Below, piece by piece: positions 26,001 through 31,100 of a DNA stretch of 64,000 nt (the first letter of the stretch is position 1; each line of letters starts with the position of its first letter). Source of the DNA: UBA1181 sp963631545. Its GTDB lineage: Bacteria; Bacteroidota; Bacteroidia; Bacteroidales; Paludibacteraceae. The notes beneath the pieces are model-generated. The model was not told where the DNA came from, made no database searches, and was given only the letters and a program-made list of their open reading frames with translations. Made by a program: the position numbers and the translations under genes. The DNA lies in assembly GCA_963631545.1 (NCBI GenBank), contig CAVGRN010000003.1:1-64000 (forward strand). The letters run 5' to 3'.

Positions 26001-26878
26001 AAGACTTGACGCAAAAGACCACGGTTTATGTGGAAGGCATCTCCACCAACGGTTGCACCAAGAAAGTGGACTACACCGTGGATGTGCGGAAACGACCAGA
26101 CCTCTGGGTAAGGCTGAAAGATATGCAAGGCTGCCCTGGCACGGAAACCACCGCAACTATCTTGGCTGGCGGAGCAACATTCTACGAGTGGCAGAGCGAA
26201 CCTACGAACGGCGAGATATCGGGCAACACCTCCAACGAGATTGTCGCCCAGATCGACGAGTTGACAAGGGTAACCGTTACCGCCTCGGATGAAAGCGGCT
26301 GCTACGCTACTGCGGAACTCCTGCTCGACACGCTGACCCACAAGCCAATCCAATTCGAGGTTGATCCATCCATCATCTTGGAAGAGAACCCTATCGTAAC
26401 AATGAAGGGCATCTATCCAGAAAACGCCGAATGGAGTTGGGACACCGGCGACGACGAGGGTACTACGCTGACGGGTAAGACCGCAACCTACCACTACCCT
26501 AACCCATCCACCCGCGACTCGTTCACCATCACCGCCACTGCGATAGACGACCGCGGCTGCGAGCGCACGGCAGACTCCACCATCTATGTTTGGAAGAAGT
26601 TCTGGGTGCCAAACGCATTCTCGCCAAACGAGGATGGTTTGAACGACGTGTTCCGATTGATGGGCACTGAGTTCCTCACTGGCGTTCACTTCATCATCTA
26701 CAACCGCGTCGGTACAATTATGTACGAGGGCTTCGATGTTTCAGACTCTTGGAACGGAAAGTTCAACAACGTGGAGTGTCCGATGGGAATCTACGGATAT
26801 GTAATCGACTGGGAGAGCGACTTCCGCGGAATCAAGAAGAGCGGAACAGAACGAGGCGTGGTCAACCTGATACGATAG
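2045..26878 (+). CDS. giant secreted repeat protein (8,277 aa) with type B T9SS sorting domain
   Basis: One uninterrupted frame encodes a product of roughly 0.9 MDa. Residues 1-29 are a signal peptide ending TTPALAA. Residues 30 to about 575 form an N-terminal domain beginning NLGFEKGDYSGWTRY, of the beta-sandwich sort seen at the front of Bacteroidota adhesin-like proteins. It is interrupted by a Cys-rich insertion (about 246-467). From about residue 640 to 8,180 I count 91 Ig/PKD-like repeats averaging about 82 residues, each opening with V/I-C-x-G/N/D and a TLTA-like strand, a central Y-x-W, and a second Cys near its end, usually as NGC. A last unit lacks the first Cys. Residues from about 8,181 (FWVPNAFSPNEDGLNDVFRL) to the end are the gliding-motility-associated (CHU_C, type B) sorting domain, so the protein should cross the outer membrane by T9SS and reach the surface. 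Architecture recalls SprB-like adhesins; the ligand is unknown. Confidence 0.93.
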   Translation: MKRLIRNGMRHILYFIAFFCCLTTPALAAEVNQSTPNLGFEKGDYSGWTRYFGYYGQAYWAKDTTAANNKFLISNQSHSANASEEEVNNSEAGWTERTSQITGTTIGDFQIMSSGSIDKNIACNNLTQIPNGSNYAVRIGSSEKAELNGEYSSIDPGSWKKRAMAEKMTYSFVVDENSTLLTYKYAAVLEGAADGKHEGKNHERAPFAVIVTSESGDTLCFSSVVNNSNGLTKANTNGLGGEVEYCKRCQITTSELEDVETHSCGNVTETSTESVCTECESSTDKQNFKCLKSVTKQISEQAQRWIPKMENVETWVCTGYEEEWKKKGHYWSTKYYYCNKYDNNGNCTQWSDGWNTKTCSKDKKDKNGNCVEFQYSSSGTDKGEQRDYYTRCTSGYWTTKKEDHGYWETYTNTYNKTICVDCEYQKYKTKILNYGYETPEDNQTCYNCRYGTCLEYGVTQSTTNDPCYQAYLTQDQLATTYYKDWTTVSYNLSDYIGKKITITVENHDCIEKVWVCNYCAKAIDDSKVSNGKAYCDAVKKDYRVTQKYMAGTHRTYGYFTAETKPFEVTIKNCVGDNNITLTAPEGFANYTWSSPISVPDSKYPNVATISRSAIDESKDYTCTMSSHDNDPNLFKHGENCTQTTDKFRLTKTPFNMDFDADVACYNEVLLTDKTVITKILHNGDEVKPDTIVNRIWSYREHGSTDAWQQVQGDGITRILPANPGESKTYDVKLTIFTSRDCEQSLEKQVTVVGRPDVEIKGDATVCNGESKELRLTTDAYLKSAMGDYVNQFGNKFKYEWTDEGGNVLNETLEGEDGAKYSVKPTNGTAVYTLYITSMEKSGNNADRECVYDGDHSITVNETPSVTLSANNMKYEANGAKYVEICDGEEAEFSATTNIDGKFYWLGKAEGATKQDTLAKGTADASSGEHTETITQNARYYVTVTTEQGCSGRDSANAIKMEIPTLTIEGSADACVGSDYNYTAKGAEDASSYVWTLASNATIQNPNLNLPFEKSEYEGMGDPIAYTLKLLGKNDNGCSNTISTTINIHQLPTMTVQGETTACEDQPITLSVTGVDSCSVWTGGSSSPKYTDDKHLEMTDTVSATTKMYYVDGFAFHGNEKCKSSLTVGVTVKNAPKATIIDHAYLAGHICEGEDIYLSGNGASSYEWSDNRDMTNILSNSEELKISAPTNKTEVWYYMKSYNDAGHNGCWSLDSTLITIHKAPEFEVAAEKGLICEGGTDRLSATEITGATADNKIAKFVWDDGTENANYTITLDAGRTFTVTAYNNNQCTSQKTVEVKVVPNPELEDIRSEADKTICENGEATLTVQNKANATYTYTDSYSWTFDNAGIGTDATVKHSPTGTGIVYYTATGARTYTVDGKTATCTSSERFPVNINVAAALTITGHESGVCQDSTVTLTASGAMKGATYTWGVMNGDQEEWGTLTNATIDESSASHAVINATPKTDGNITYIVKGKGTNGCEGETKAILTAYKNPTVTITADKEWVCQNNSVTLSATVADNTEASYAWRLTNEADNSSAGDASGKNLTINMDQTKVFSVTATDIHNCKSKAVDKVITARPYPTISPSADNKDYVCKGLDIKLAVDAANDKTYHWTDGVNESTTNEFEYKNPDFGSASTYQVNLTITKNECSTDTSFRLSVSTPPVVYITGSNQVCAGGSVTLTAKGGAAGKYQWHKADDGTQISDQDAIKQTIDEGTTSFYLVGYDAKGCMGTSENFTVTGHSKPNITIAAASSKVCQGNSVAITAGGSDNPNGYTWKYTTQSGGEKSYACSECGSINPIIQEKVTYTVTGQDSRGCEGTATTTIEAMETPVLELTAAPMAVCKDGSTNLTAVNTNNNAIVSQWTWDDDNSTSGADKDKVTATNITTTRNFTVTATTAEGCTSQKETKVEVYPVEAIGIDKGNGYVCDGGNITLKAIGGASDFNWTRKDDNVWAKSGSTTTLDGVSANTTIYLNAKDANGCATAQAEAEIEFKSRPTVEIDPIGTLCYGDAAQLKAKATDGSAMQTSGWTWYEEGAETGTKVDNMQLTNITAAKKYEVKGLNSFGCESNTAAFTLNVVSEPNLTLTTSDNTVCRGSKVTLTAQTTETGVSITWPNGNAVSGISNQAITMDTTLTIAKTYNFTATVETATGCKATKTVSVTVNDVPTVTITSVTGKNSICEGESLQLIANSATATQYTWTGATADPTDGKLAEMTSHDGDSEINAQVEVSDGLCTANAEFKATVNGKPTITINGETNGTGKVCLGEAFLLTAEGADNKDYQWTMNNAGVGSGLTYNPTINSDATITVSGSNSNGCYNSATFSITPKELPTFTAADQSTCYGQTATIKIENSTATSYDIEWEGGNENNWTNTQYTTEELTAGRTYHITGYLDGCASDKKDVMVTVNALPVIKITSDPLSRRFCQNGTATLTATGGTTYTWVAANGLTVNNDIATVDPSSFDLTKQKEYTFSVTGKNGQCEADASITLTIDALPTVTIDGADAVCQGATAELTAQGARTYVWNTGGTDATIEPTITATNNTFSVTGTDENNCSSTSDVKTITVNSLPQPKWDAVSVCKGEDATITFDKGTTIASVLWKKDGQTTGNSREFNDLTEDMYLDVTVSSDNNCTKDTTVTIKVNDVPTISFSGSEDICSGNDFKVTATAPDCNFTWTGTEGATVNGAIVTGNIAATTDKKVTYTATATNAANCSATADFSFTVHAPKVNSINVDGATANGEICEGSTVTLTSVGTFDNYSWTVKGEANNVISAEKETTVKPDKETTYVLTAETSASEGGCPATAETTISIVKKPTFDFEYVKVCEGEDGTVKLKNPSANATYKWTYKTETSQDDNGIHEVTTKLDKDETFKVLAQSTIIPTCQTENSMIAEVKAKPNFSILTDRTNNEMCSGETANIYATNDAYAYDWYEGDYTAGKTAYKAATPSINETISNADASDITKTFTARAVSDGCANTSDVTITVHPKAKFSLEQSGVACEGENVTVKVKDGADRTATSFVWLNESKLSDGGKTGESQVFTIPEGSSADYHIAGYVVGSTTDGCPDTVAYEITKVAKPVIKIDGNDPICSGTAPTGITLSGATTYTWYKGASATGTSIGQTGGNSTETVESIIGTLNSNQFFTIQAQGGASTCVADTSFEIKVVQRPDLVLETSKKDACPNDKVTLTAKSASSTPIGNYKWEREQGGNWVAISGVTSASTDVLEATQGTYQYRVTAEQTTNGTTCDNSATVKVNYQPTPSVTIVADNQEICNGETATIYTVGTSYSSYTWEEEELHTTIKLKSLSSNTGTLKETPKTATTYKLEVSNEYGCKGFDTLTISVREYPIFNITIDDVCANSNAKLNISANSTALITNMTNGVKNAAGEWTTANPIAARTGFTISATNKDGFCGKDTTVYAETLPEPVAQIYVDGIATNNEAVEICPNTQIKLQAKSTQSTIAETAWETIDGGKETVANEAEITNTPSKSGSYTATVKDDKGCTTTLTQMVTVSTPSQIEINTPTNFCEGEDVTLTATNAESYAWTVTTATGGNYTNVTYEDATQSTITIKNVTEKLNVFATGTDAKGCSASQSDTKTLTPTAKPTLTLNAISQVCSGETFTLSAQSDANATVQWAGQAEKKGSSDYTISTVAAETKSTETYTVTVSDNSNCTNTQTVSVDIMPVPTLLITQDDAFCAGGKAQLSASEKFGSQLTYSWYKSDDANKTEISNQSTAEIGEAGTYIVKGTDGNGCSSEKKASPIISYSNPVVTITTDKTACIDSTITLTAQGDNYTYEWFKKDGATETPIGSGESQKITVSANTETYAVKAREIHGSLTCQSETETDVNGKPSPTWTFKTADVCEGKTANISIEDGSYPTGTTFAWTYGNNPATDGTSVTTDAVNGSVTYSVTGTLDGCTHTEQVTVNSKALPIINNIDAPNEVCEGNSITLTADPSDNTLTYNWTVNGSALDNKSAVTYDASTLTAGNYSYSLSIDNGCESKTKDGNFTILSKPTIALEGETTYCPNSQTSIGVKGGMTSIIWYASDKNGTEGAMVSSGSGSDKLTETVTETTYYILKVNNGQCDNQEHITVSTYDTPHFNISGSQTICEGSQAELNISGTKSGDKCYVDVNGTRTEVAGGKHTFSPTVTTDYNIYVESANGCTNDTTITINVEAKPDVTINDLVGGSGSICYGGSMDLKANSSVVGVTYEWENGLGDNADITVTPNATTTYTVSAQKTISGGNICESQTQFTVNVNALPDVKITGADYACKGATAEFGVTSTGDYNYLWEDGSINASRSEVIDADKTFTLTVTDKNTQCSNNFDHKVTVKELPTIKLMSGGVEVTTLSVCKNATMPDVVAESNIAGNKNTYSWTEDNAEKSKTATLTGQVINSTRHFVAHTQTEFGCAAEKDLEVNFLALPVVEITGDATVCNNSKASLTATATEGAGNYVYTWSVDKGTYNASGNKFEATFDYGTQTSCTVSVAAKDGNECESEKVSHTISVRPTPTVTITPSATEVCEGSTVDLTADGAGNNGTYEWNTGETNDKITATIADNTTFTVVGSDMDGCQSEPASVTINKKDLPKFAIEGNQWVCEGSSTDIEIKPATTGAEVLWVAENDVNYTAAISNAKRTLSPISTSTYTVRVKVGGCFLDSTFTVAVNALPVVQINGYTTGGATAICSGNTAALNASAGLNNYTWYKGEVSSATQITSGIAGIKGNVLTVSESGDYIVTADNGHCSAQATYSVTVNDLPTFTLVGPAAACNQEDVTISINPDNGQFATNYNWGALGAASTAHEATFTMGSNNENFEVTATDAQGCKAKASIDIQSLALPDFTLTANQDICEGEKVTLQASNSNYTYTWPNGGTASGSTWTENATQTANIVAYTYEVAASETHTVNAQTYTCSAKNTANVTVHDLPTITITGVEFICQDETSTTWTVEPTNATYQWQKGSQWTEGAAIVNAGQETLNQFSVEPADEGTSYYTVKVTEPNHNCENTKTVSIYKAETPEFELANETVGVCEGETANLKFDNPNGYNLEWSDGLGSNETANIKDVTASLDGKKYTLTATASTNCKANKVYELAVKETPKLTINAPNYVCYDNEVVVEASGAQVISWTGSTEKADGNGSLTTLTVKKNLREGTTFRFVGTNTYEYTAGNDGSKDITNTLTCSNNAEKNIEVKALPTVNITGENRICANTQLTLTATAQGTVDPYNYAWKDTSKVAGTATDEKFAIQPTLTTTYKVHVTDGNGCVDSASHTVTVDTLPRFTIIGDNIVCDLGTVSLTASDKRLQYDWTETNNFASFQYTTPQITGDKTVTVIAKNGNGCLSEKVTHDIVWKKNPIIDIAGANDPVCRNENVQLTATETQGLSTQFYWNGESTATDTWTTDAISEPKQFSVTAVTEDKCSSTQTVTVSMRELPTISIAGDKSVCEGSSLTLTAKGGERYAWTEDETTTPVFTNDVNDTHDVSEAKTLFAWGVDQYGCKNKATATVSIDELPNFTITGDTVVCLNGETTLTANSVSGINTFSWTASDGSSASNQNTFTLTNITSDVEVTVLAETNKGCQKSSKITVTAKKAPTIASATGDFTTTICKGEKADLAIQNIENASILWKDADDNVIDRNVNKINPEVSTSNTRYTVEAAYTYKQYETKEVECSASETFTVNTHELPIVEITGDGAICKNEKVQLSATENADYQYQWYRENMDKASTQRTCEETPTQSTTFYVEVTDGNGCKNKASHSVVVNALPTFTLDASNSAVCIGEEVTVKASNPALAYDWDNTGYQSHTNHEITISKDTTLEVKAMDLSTTCVAQKSISITKKDRPDLLLKVPTYVCEGDATSSMSGQNPQASYTWKLNDEFGSVVSNSSECPISALTSDQTYYVIAEHDGCTSDSTVVVTVAPRPNIMLQATPSNTICLGSTVTLMATGGVSYKWEEEGDTYVNTDSKNFVNTRADFSYKIWGVDAKNCENTASIDVKVLPLPTFELAGEPGYCKGAIATLSANNNALSYSWSSTKDMKNVVSRSQTFKPTISKNDTFYVEGTDKSGCVNETPMQVTVQAYDYPVVTLSAPAAVCPGDIATVKATTDSTCTFVWNKNNQQTADEVSLAINRSTNFSVVATAHGCATTSSTTVGINAIPTINADKATVCKGESATLSANSTSIIQSWYWVEEGSESDTLAKTATWNTPEIGGRTTYIANGKDENGCVGKTEVTVSTYNDIDFKLSGDEEVCYGSQATISASNPSLSYNWGNGFKSDLSLTVDITKDTTFTVIGKSNDGCTVTKTFSVKVKTLPTISVAMDNDYVCFGGERTIQASGANSYKWSTGETSKSITLTNVEETQNVWVVGTAANGCESRIDTIINIWALPDIQISADREEICLESSVTLTATGGATYKWTTPNGVNTDQTTVTPTTAGSAHYEVIGTDANGCVNTATKDIIVYSAPDIEIPAVAPVCRGTEATISAQGSASYYEWTVDGSNKVFASTATITPKVTPAADETSVKYNVKATDMNGCETQASITVSVKEFPVLAHRTSTGKDSVCKGEPLTIYLENANEWKWLDNNSEETFRKETLSSQKTFYVEGTTDGCTTKDTIIIGVWANPDFEIDGTQEVCFGSEIALTAKANNAANTYQYEWLGKDGNPRDAITETANTATSPRTYTVRATDGNNCKSTETFNVKINALPTVTIVGARDTAICDGTEITRLVSSTATDHTWYSADAIDGTWTTRVSGDELTTNVSGQLYISVKGVDVNGCENTDTIKVTTKPFPVLTFESADFVCMGEQTTVRVSGATSYDWGTTDGVKNELDNNGKVIASSITETMTAEKTFTVTGTTNGCSTTDSRTVDVRALPSIEITTLNPTNEICKTDSITLNAQFGESGKYVWKIEGTNETISTKDDITVSPADNTTYRLYGEDANGCKNEATYDLVVNPLPDIRIDGETAVCTNNDVQLTAVSKSNISTYLWGDGETKAIVTATIDDTKTFTLTVEDFNGCKKDTFHTVTAKAIPNIQVEAPKYICQKESAEITLTGADRFENAQFEEILNGKMTITPSADTTFTVTGYVGDCPLSKEITMPVMMLPNIWISATKDEICRTVESSVLTANGANTYQWADGTTTSSRTESPTETKTYKVYGTDANLCSNWSEEFTLTVNAAPIFEIGGDDEVCSGDQATLFVTYDKTLEGAASSYSWTNTGEQKDTINPTINQSTTYVVIGQNLMGCSATRQKTVTMKTRPIISTDVPAYICEGGDLHITATGADTYTWDGVEQAEYNQTNVANSQTITLVGTTNGCSTTDQIIVNVQPKPYVWITGERDICTNETVDLTAEGAVSYEWSNGRPGSIMNETKTSVGDYFYHVTGTDANGCSYTTADYQVTVHGKPTITISGDEAVCNGGVGQLTASGANEYSWNTGERDASIYPIITENKTFVVTGTDVYGCFNDTSFTVENVEYPILSYNAPKKTCKGDTATVYVMGATRYIFNGDTTVTDVLSLKEPLDNSKTYNVVGDIKGCQRNISFNVDVLQLPNIWITGASSVCKNGTVQLSATGGLTYEWTNDKSENIISKSAMHNARPTETTTYTVKGTDVNKCSSTNTFTVTIDSLPKFEIDGPSETCEGSAITLKIKDGDALNYAWSNGANSTSITPVIEKSTSFTVEATGANNCKAKKTHNVRSNPYPALAYTGPSEVCSKDKVEINVTGADTYTWSNDPNNKSSKMTDYPEGTTVYTIEGISRNCVSKLNVTVNVLPIPALTYQGNTNICLGDKLTLNAYGANTYRWNQGLNRSRLESYPTESAIYTVTGTDVNGCRTTIEIPVTVNQKPDFEILADDSICRGFIAELKAVGNAETYYWGFGTNTTDDAHSADGETVYQQIDKAQYVFVKAMDQNGCYTIKNKDIKLKETPIIHYTGTDEICLGDSIKLQGHGAETYEWTYGNDQKMEGENFNIVPIGNTRVTLKGTKGSCSSEIEINVKANVSPNVEITSLDSIVCTGDSAILIADGASEYIWSTNTTGRILVLKDLTQKTTVYVEGISTNGCTKKVDYTVDVRKRPDLWVRLKDMQGCPGTETTATILAGGATFYEWQSEPTNGEISGNTSNEIVAQIDELTRVTVTASDESGCYATAELLLDTLTHKPIQFEVDPSIILEENPIVTMKGIYPENAEWSWDTGDDEGTTLTGKTATYHYPNPSTRDSFTITATAIDDRGCERTADSTIYVWKKFWVPNAFSPNEDGLNDVFRLMGTEFLTGVHFIIYNRVGTIMYEGFDVSDSWNGKFNNVECPMGIYGYVIDWESDFRGIKKSGTERGVVNLIR

Positions 26879-26910
26879 CCGCACAAGGCACCCAAGCCTC
26901 ATATAAAAGG

Positions 26911-26949
26911 AATCCCCGATAGAACTTGACTTCTATCGGGGATTTTTCT
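26911..26949 (+). terminator. terminator of the giant gene, shared with convergent ttcA
   Basis: A perfect 14-bp stem (26911-26924 with 26931-26944) around a six-base loop ends in a T-rich run. It lies 32 bases after the giant gene's stop and between two convergent genes, so it probably serves both. Confidence 0.85.
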
Positions 26950-26970
26950 TTCCATCTAAGGCAGATTTTC

Positions 26971-27696
26971 TCATTCAACCTCCTTCGGCAGATAATCCTC
27001 CTGCACGTTCATCATAGCGCGCAGCAAACTACTCTTCGCATTGGGATTGAGTTTCAACATCTCGTCAAGTACATTCTGCACGGAGGTGCGGTGCGAGTCC
27101 GACTCATACGGGCAATTCTCCTTCTGACGCCGAAACCCTCGCATCTGCGCCAGCGCACGCAAATCCTCCTCGTCCACTAAGCAAAGCGGGCGGATGATAC
27201 GCATATCAAACTTGTTCATCGTCAGCAACGGCGGCATAGTACTGAACGAGCCTTGGAACGTGAGGTTCATCAGCAGCGTATGCACCATATCGTCCAAATG
27301 ATGCCCCAGAGCGATTTTGTTGCAGCCCAATTCCTTGGCAAGGGCGAACATTTGTTTCCGCCTCGTCCACGAGCATAGGAAGCAAGGTGTTTTACGCTTG
27401 TCGGTCGACGGGTCAAAAGCAGTCACGCAATGCACAAACGCCACATCGTGCATCGCACAGTAATCCCGCAAATAGTCTATATCCGCCTGATAGGGAATAT
27501 TCTCCATTGATATATGCACTGCCACAAGGTCAAACCTCGGGTGGTTGCTCCGCCGTTTTCGCGAAAGGAACTCTACCAAAGCAAGCGAGTCCTTCCCTCC
27601 GGAAAGTCCAATCAATATCTTGTCGCCCTCCTCCACGAGTCCGAAACGCTCCATCGCCTTCCGCACCTTCTGGTATATCTTGTCTTCTAACTCCAT
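26971..27696 (-). CDS. ttcA: tRNA 2-thiocytidine biosynthesis protein TtcA family
   Basis: The 241-residue protein has the PP-loop ATP pyrophosphatase signature LSGGKDSLALVEFL near residue 30 and a Cys pair CFLC further on. The Cys pair is the arrangement that holds the Fe-S cluster in TtcA enzymes, which thiolate cytidine 32 of certain tRNAs. The length fits a compact TtcA. A related TtcA/TtuA-type tRNA thiolase with another target cannot be excluded. The start MELEDKIYQKVRKAMERFGL is close behind a good promoter, so the gene is probably monocistronic. Confidence 0.82.
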   Translation of the reverse strand: MELEDKIYQKVRKAMERFGLVEEGDKILIGLSGGKDSLALVEFLSRKRRSNHPRFDLVAVHISMENIPYQADIDYLRDYCAMHDVAFVHCVTAFDPSTDKRKTPCFLCSWTRRKQMFALAKELGCNKIALGHHLDDMVHTLLMNLTFQGSFSTMPPLLTMNKFDMRIIRPLCLVDEEDLRALAQMRGFRRQKENCPYESDSHRTSVQNVLDEMLKLNPNAKSSLLRAMMNVQEDYLPKEVE

Positions 27697-27716
27697 ACAA
27701 ATGAAAAAATCTGCGG

Positions 27717-27747
27717 CAAAGGTAAGTTATTTCCACGGCTGTAACAA
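27717..27747 (-). promoter_or_regulatory. promoter of ttcA
   Basis: On the minus strand TTG (27745-27747) precedes TACCTTTG (27717-27724) by 20 bases. The leader to the ttcA ATG is only about 15 bases. Confidence 0.65.
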
Positions 27748-27766
27748 TCCTGTAACCCCTGCTTAA

Positions 27767-27886
27767 CGCATTGGTAACCCTCTCTTCATTTTCATCAACC
27801 GCAACGAAACCAGCACGAAACTCGCAGGCTACAACAAGGATTTGAAAGACGACATGCTGACGGTTAGACTACAATATAAGTTCTAA
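27767..27886 (+). pseudogene. C-terminal stump of an outer-membrane beta-barrel protein
   Basis: After an in-frame stop, 39 codons remain open and end LKDDMLTVRLQYKF followed by TAA. A terminal aromatic residue preceded by alternating hydrophobic residues is the classic last strand of an outer-membrane barrel, and this wording resembles Bacteroidota OprP-type porins. No start codon or upstream barrel exists; ttcA and its promoter lie directly in front. It is too short to be functional and is best read as the relic of a deleted porin gene that still keeps its terminator. Confidence 0.5.
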
Positions 27887-27916
27887 ATCCGCACTAAAAA
27901 CATAGAAGAGCAACAG

Positions 27917-27964
27917 AACGCGGTTCGGGCAAGTCGGTGATGATTCGCCCGAATTGCGTTATTT
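27917..27964 (+). terminator. terminator of the vanished porin gene
   Basis: AACGCGGTTCGGGC (27917-27930) pairs with GCCCGAATTGCGTT (27947-27960), with two G-T pairs, and is followed by ATTTTC. It sits 30 bases behind the porin stump. Confidence 0.6.
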
Positions 27965-28116
27965 TCAGACAAAAGCAACATAAAATCGCACATCAGAAAG
28001 CAAAAAGACAGAAAGCAGACAAAGATTAAAGAAAAATGTCAGAAAATTTTTTCGTCATAGGTTTTCTATTTCGGTAGATATTAGCGAAATTTGCACGAAT
28101 TAAATAACAGATAAAT

Positions 28117-31100
28117 ATGCACGCTTACAGGCCTTTTCACTTGGTGTTGGAAGACGGCACCATTTTCAAAGGAAAATCGTTCGGCTATGAGAAGCCGGTT
28201 GCTGGCGAAGTAGTTTTCAGCACTGCGATGGTCGGGTATCCCGAGAGTTTGACGGACCCCTCCTACGCCGGGCAGATTCTGACGGTTACCTTTCCGTTAG
28301 TCGGAAACTACGGAGTTCCCTCCGACGAGGTGGACGAAAACGGGATTTCCAAATTCTACGAATCGGAAAAAATTCAAGTCGAAGGCTTGATTATTTCCGA
28401 TTTTTCTTTTGAATACAACCACTGGAACGCCATCAAGAGTTTAGGCGATTGGCTGAAAGAGCAGAAAGTGCCTGGCATCTTCGGCATCGACACCCGCGAA
28501 CTCACCAAATTGGTGCGCGAGAAAGGTGCGATGAAAGGCAAACTCGTCTTCCCCGATGAGGAGGACATTCCATTTGTCGACCCAGACCTTGAAAACCAAG
28601 TGGCAAAAGTAAGCTGCAAAGAGGTCATCACCTACGGAAATGGAAAGGAGAAAGTAGTGTTAGTAGACTGCGGCGTGAAAAACAACATCATCCGTTGTCT
28701 GCTGAAAAGGAACGTCACAGTGATTCGCGTGCCTTGGGACTACGATTTCAACACCATCGACTACGACGGACTTTTCATCTCCAACGGTCCGGGCAACCCC
28801 GCCCACTGCCAAATCACGGTAGACCATATCCGCAAAGCAATGGAGAAAGGGAAACCCATCTTCGGTATCTGCATGGGTAACCAACTCCTCTCCATCGCCG
28901 GCGGCGCGAAAACCTACAAACTGAAATACGGACACCGCAGCCACAACCAACCCGTGAGCATGGTGGGCAGCACACGCGCCTTCATCACCTCGCAAAACCA
29001 CGGATTCGCCGTCGACAACCAGTCGCTCGGCGCAGACTGGGAACCCCTCTTCGTCAATATGAACGACGGCACCAACGAGGGAATCCGCCACAAGAGCAAA
29101 CCGTTCTTCTCCGCCCAGTTCCACCCCGAGGCATGCTCGGGACCAACGGACACCGACTTCCTCTTCGACGAATTCGTCAACATGATACGCAACCGCGACA
29201 TCAAAGTGTTCAACGCAAAGGACAAAGGAGCATACACGGGTGCGAAACGCTACAACAAGGTGTTGCTGCTCGGTTCGGGCGCACTGAAAATCGGCGAGGC
29301 GGGCGAGTTCGACTACTCCGGCTCGCAAGCCCTCAAAGCCCTCAAAGAGGAAGGCATCAAAACCGTGCTGATCAACCCGAACATCGCCACCGTGCAGACC
29401 TCGGAGGGTGTGGCAGACAAGGTGTACTTCCTACCCGTAACGCCCGACTTTGTGGAGCGCGTCATCGAGAAAGAACGCCCAGACGGCATTTTCCTCTCGT
29501 TCGGAGGGCAGACCGCACTCAACTGCGGCGTGGCACTCTACAAGAGCGGTGTGTTGGAGAAATACGGCATCCAAGTGTTGGGAACGCCTGTGCAGGCCAT
29601 CATCGACACGGAAGACCGTGAAATCTTCAACCAGAAACTCTCTGAGATCAATGTCAACTACATCAAGAGCGAGGCGGTAACAGACCTCTCGCACGCACTG
29701 AAAGCGGCCCACGACTTAGGCTACCCCGTCATCGTTCGCGCGGCATACGCCCTCGGCGGACTCGGCTCTGGGTTCTGCAACAACGACGAGGAACTGACCG
29801 TCTTGGTGGAGAAAGCATTCTCCTACTCGCCGCAAGTATTGGTAGAAAAATCGCTGAAAGGTTGGAAGGAAATAGAATACGAGGTGGTGCGCGACCGTTA
29901 TGACAACTGCATCACCGTCTGCAACATGGAGAACTTCGACCCACTCGGCATCCACACTGGAGAGTCTATCGTAGTCGCCCCTTCGCAGACACTCACCAAT
30001 AAGGAATACCACAAACTACGCGAACTCGCCATCCGCATCATCCGCCACATCGGCATCGTGGGCGAGTGCAACGTGCAGTACGCTTTCGACCCCCAATCGG
30101 AAGACTACCGTGTGATAGAGGTCAACGCACGTCTCAGTCGTTCGTCCGCCCTCGCCTCCAAGGCGACAGGCTACCCATTGGCGTTCATCGCCGCAAAATT
30201 GGGCTTGGGCTACGCACTGCCAGAGTTGAAAAACTCTGTAACGAAAGAGACCTCCGCATTCTTCGAACCAGCGTTGGACTACATCGTTTGCAAGATTCCT
30301 CGTTGGGATCTCGGAAAATTCCACGGTGTGTCGCACCTTCTGGGATCAAGTATGAAGAGTGTGGGCGAGATTATGGCTATCGGCCGCAACTTCGAGGAAG
30401 CCATTCAAAAGGGACTGAGGATGATCGGCCAGGGCATGCACGGCTTCGTCGCTAACAAGGCCCTCAACGCCGACAATTTGGACGAGGCACTCTCGCAACC
30501 AACCGATAAGAGAATCTTCCACATCGCACAGGCACTGCACGAAGGGTATGACATCCACAGGATTCACGACCTGACAAAAATCGACCTCTGGTTCTTGCAG
30601 AAACTGCAGCACATCATCACCCACGAGCACGAGTTGCAGACCTATAACCAACTCTCAGACGTGCCAGACGAACTGCTTCGCCACGCCAAACAACTCGGCT
30701 TCTCCGATTTTCAAATCGCACGCCTTGTTACGAAATGCGGCAGCGACCAGTTGGACGACGAAGTGCTGAACGTACGCAAATACAGAAAATCACGCGGCAT
30801 TGTTCCCGTGGTGAAGCAGATCGACACCTTGGCTGCCGAATATCCCGCACAAACCAACTACCTTTACATCACCTACAACGGCGTAGGAAACGATGTGAAA
30901 TATGTGGGCGACAGAAAATCCGTCGTAGTGCTTGGCTCGGGTGCCTACCGAATCGGTTCGTCCGTCGAGTTCGACTGGTGCGGTGTGAATGCGCTAAACA
31001 CCATCCGCAAGGAGGGCTACCGCTCTGTGATGATCAACTACAACCCCGAAACCGTTTCCACCGACTACGATATGTGCGACCGGCTCTACTTTGACGAGTT

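Noticed and set aside
29190..29270. A possible missing stop between CarA and CarB
   Set aside because: The frame is continuous and both sides are intact; there is no sign of a frameshift in the sequence given. Reads would be needed to go further.
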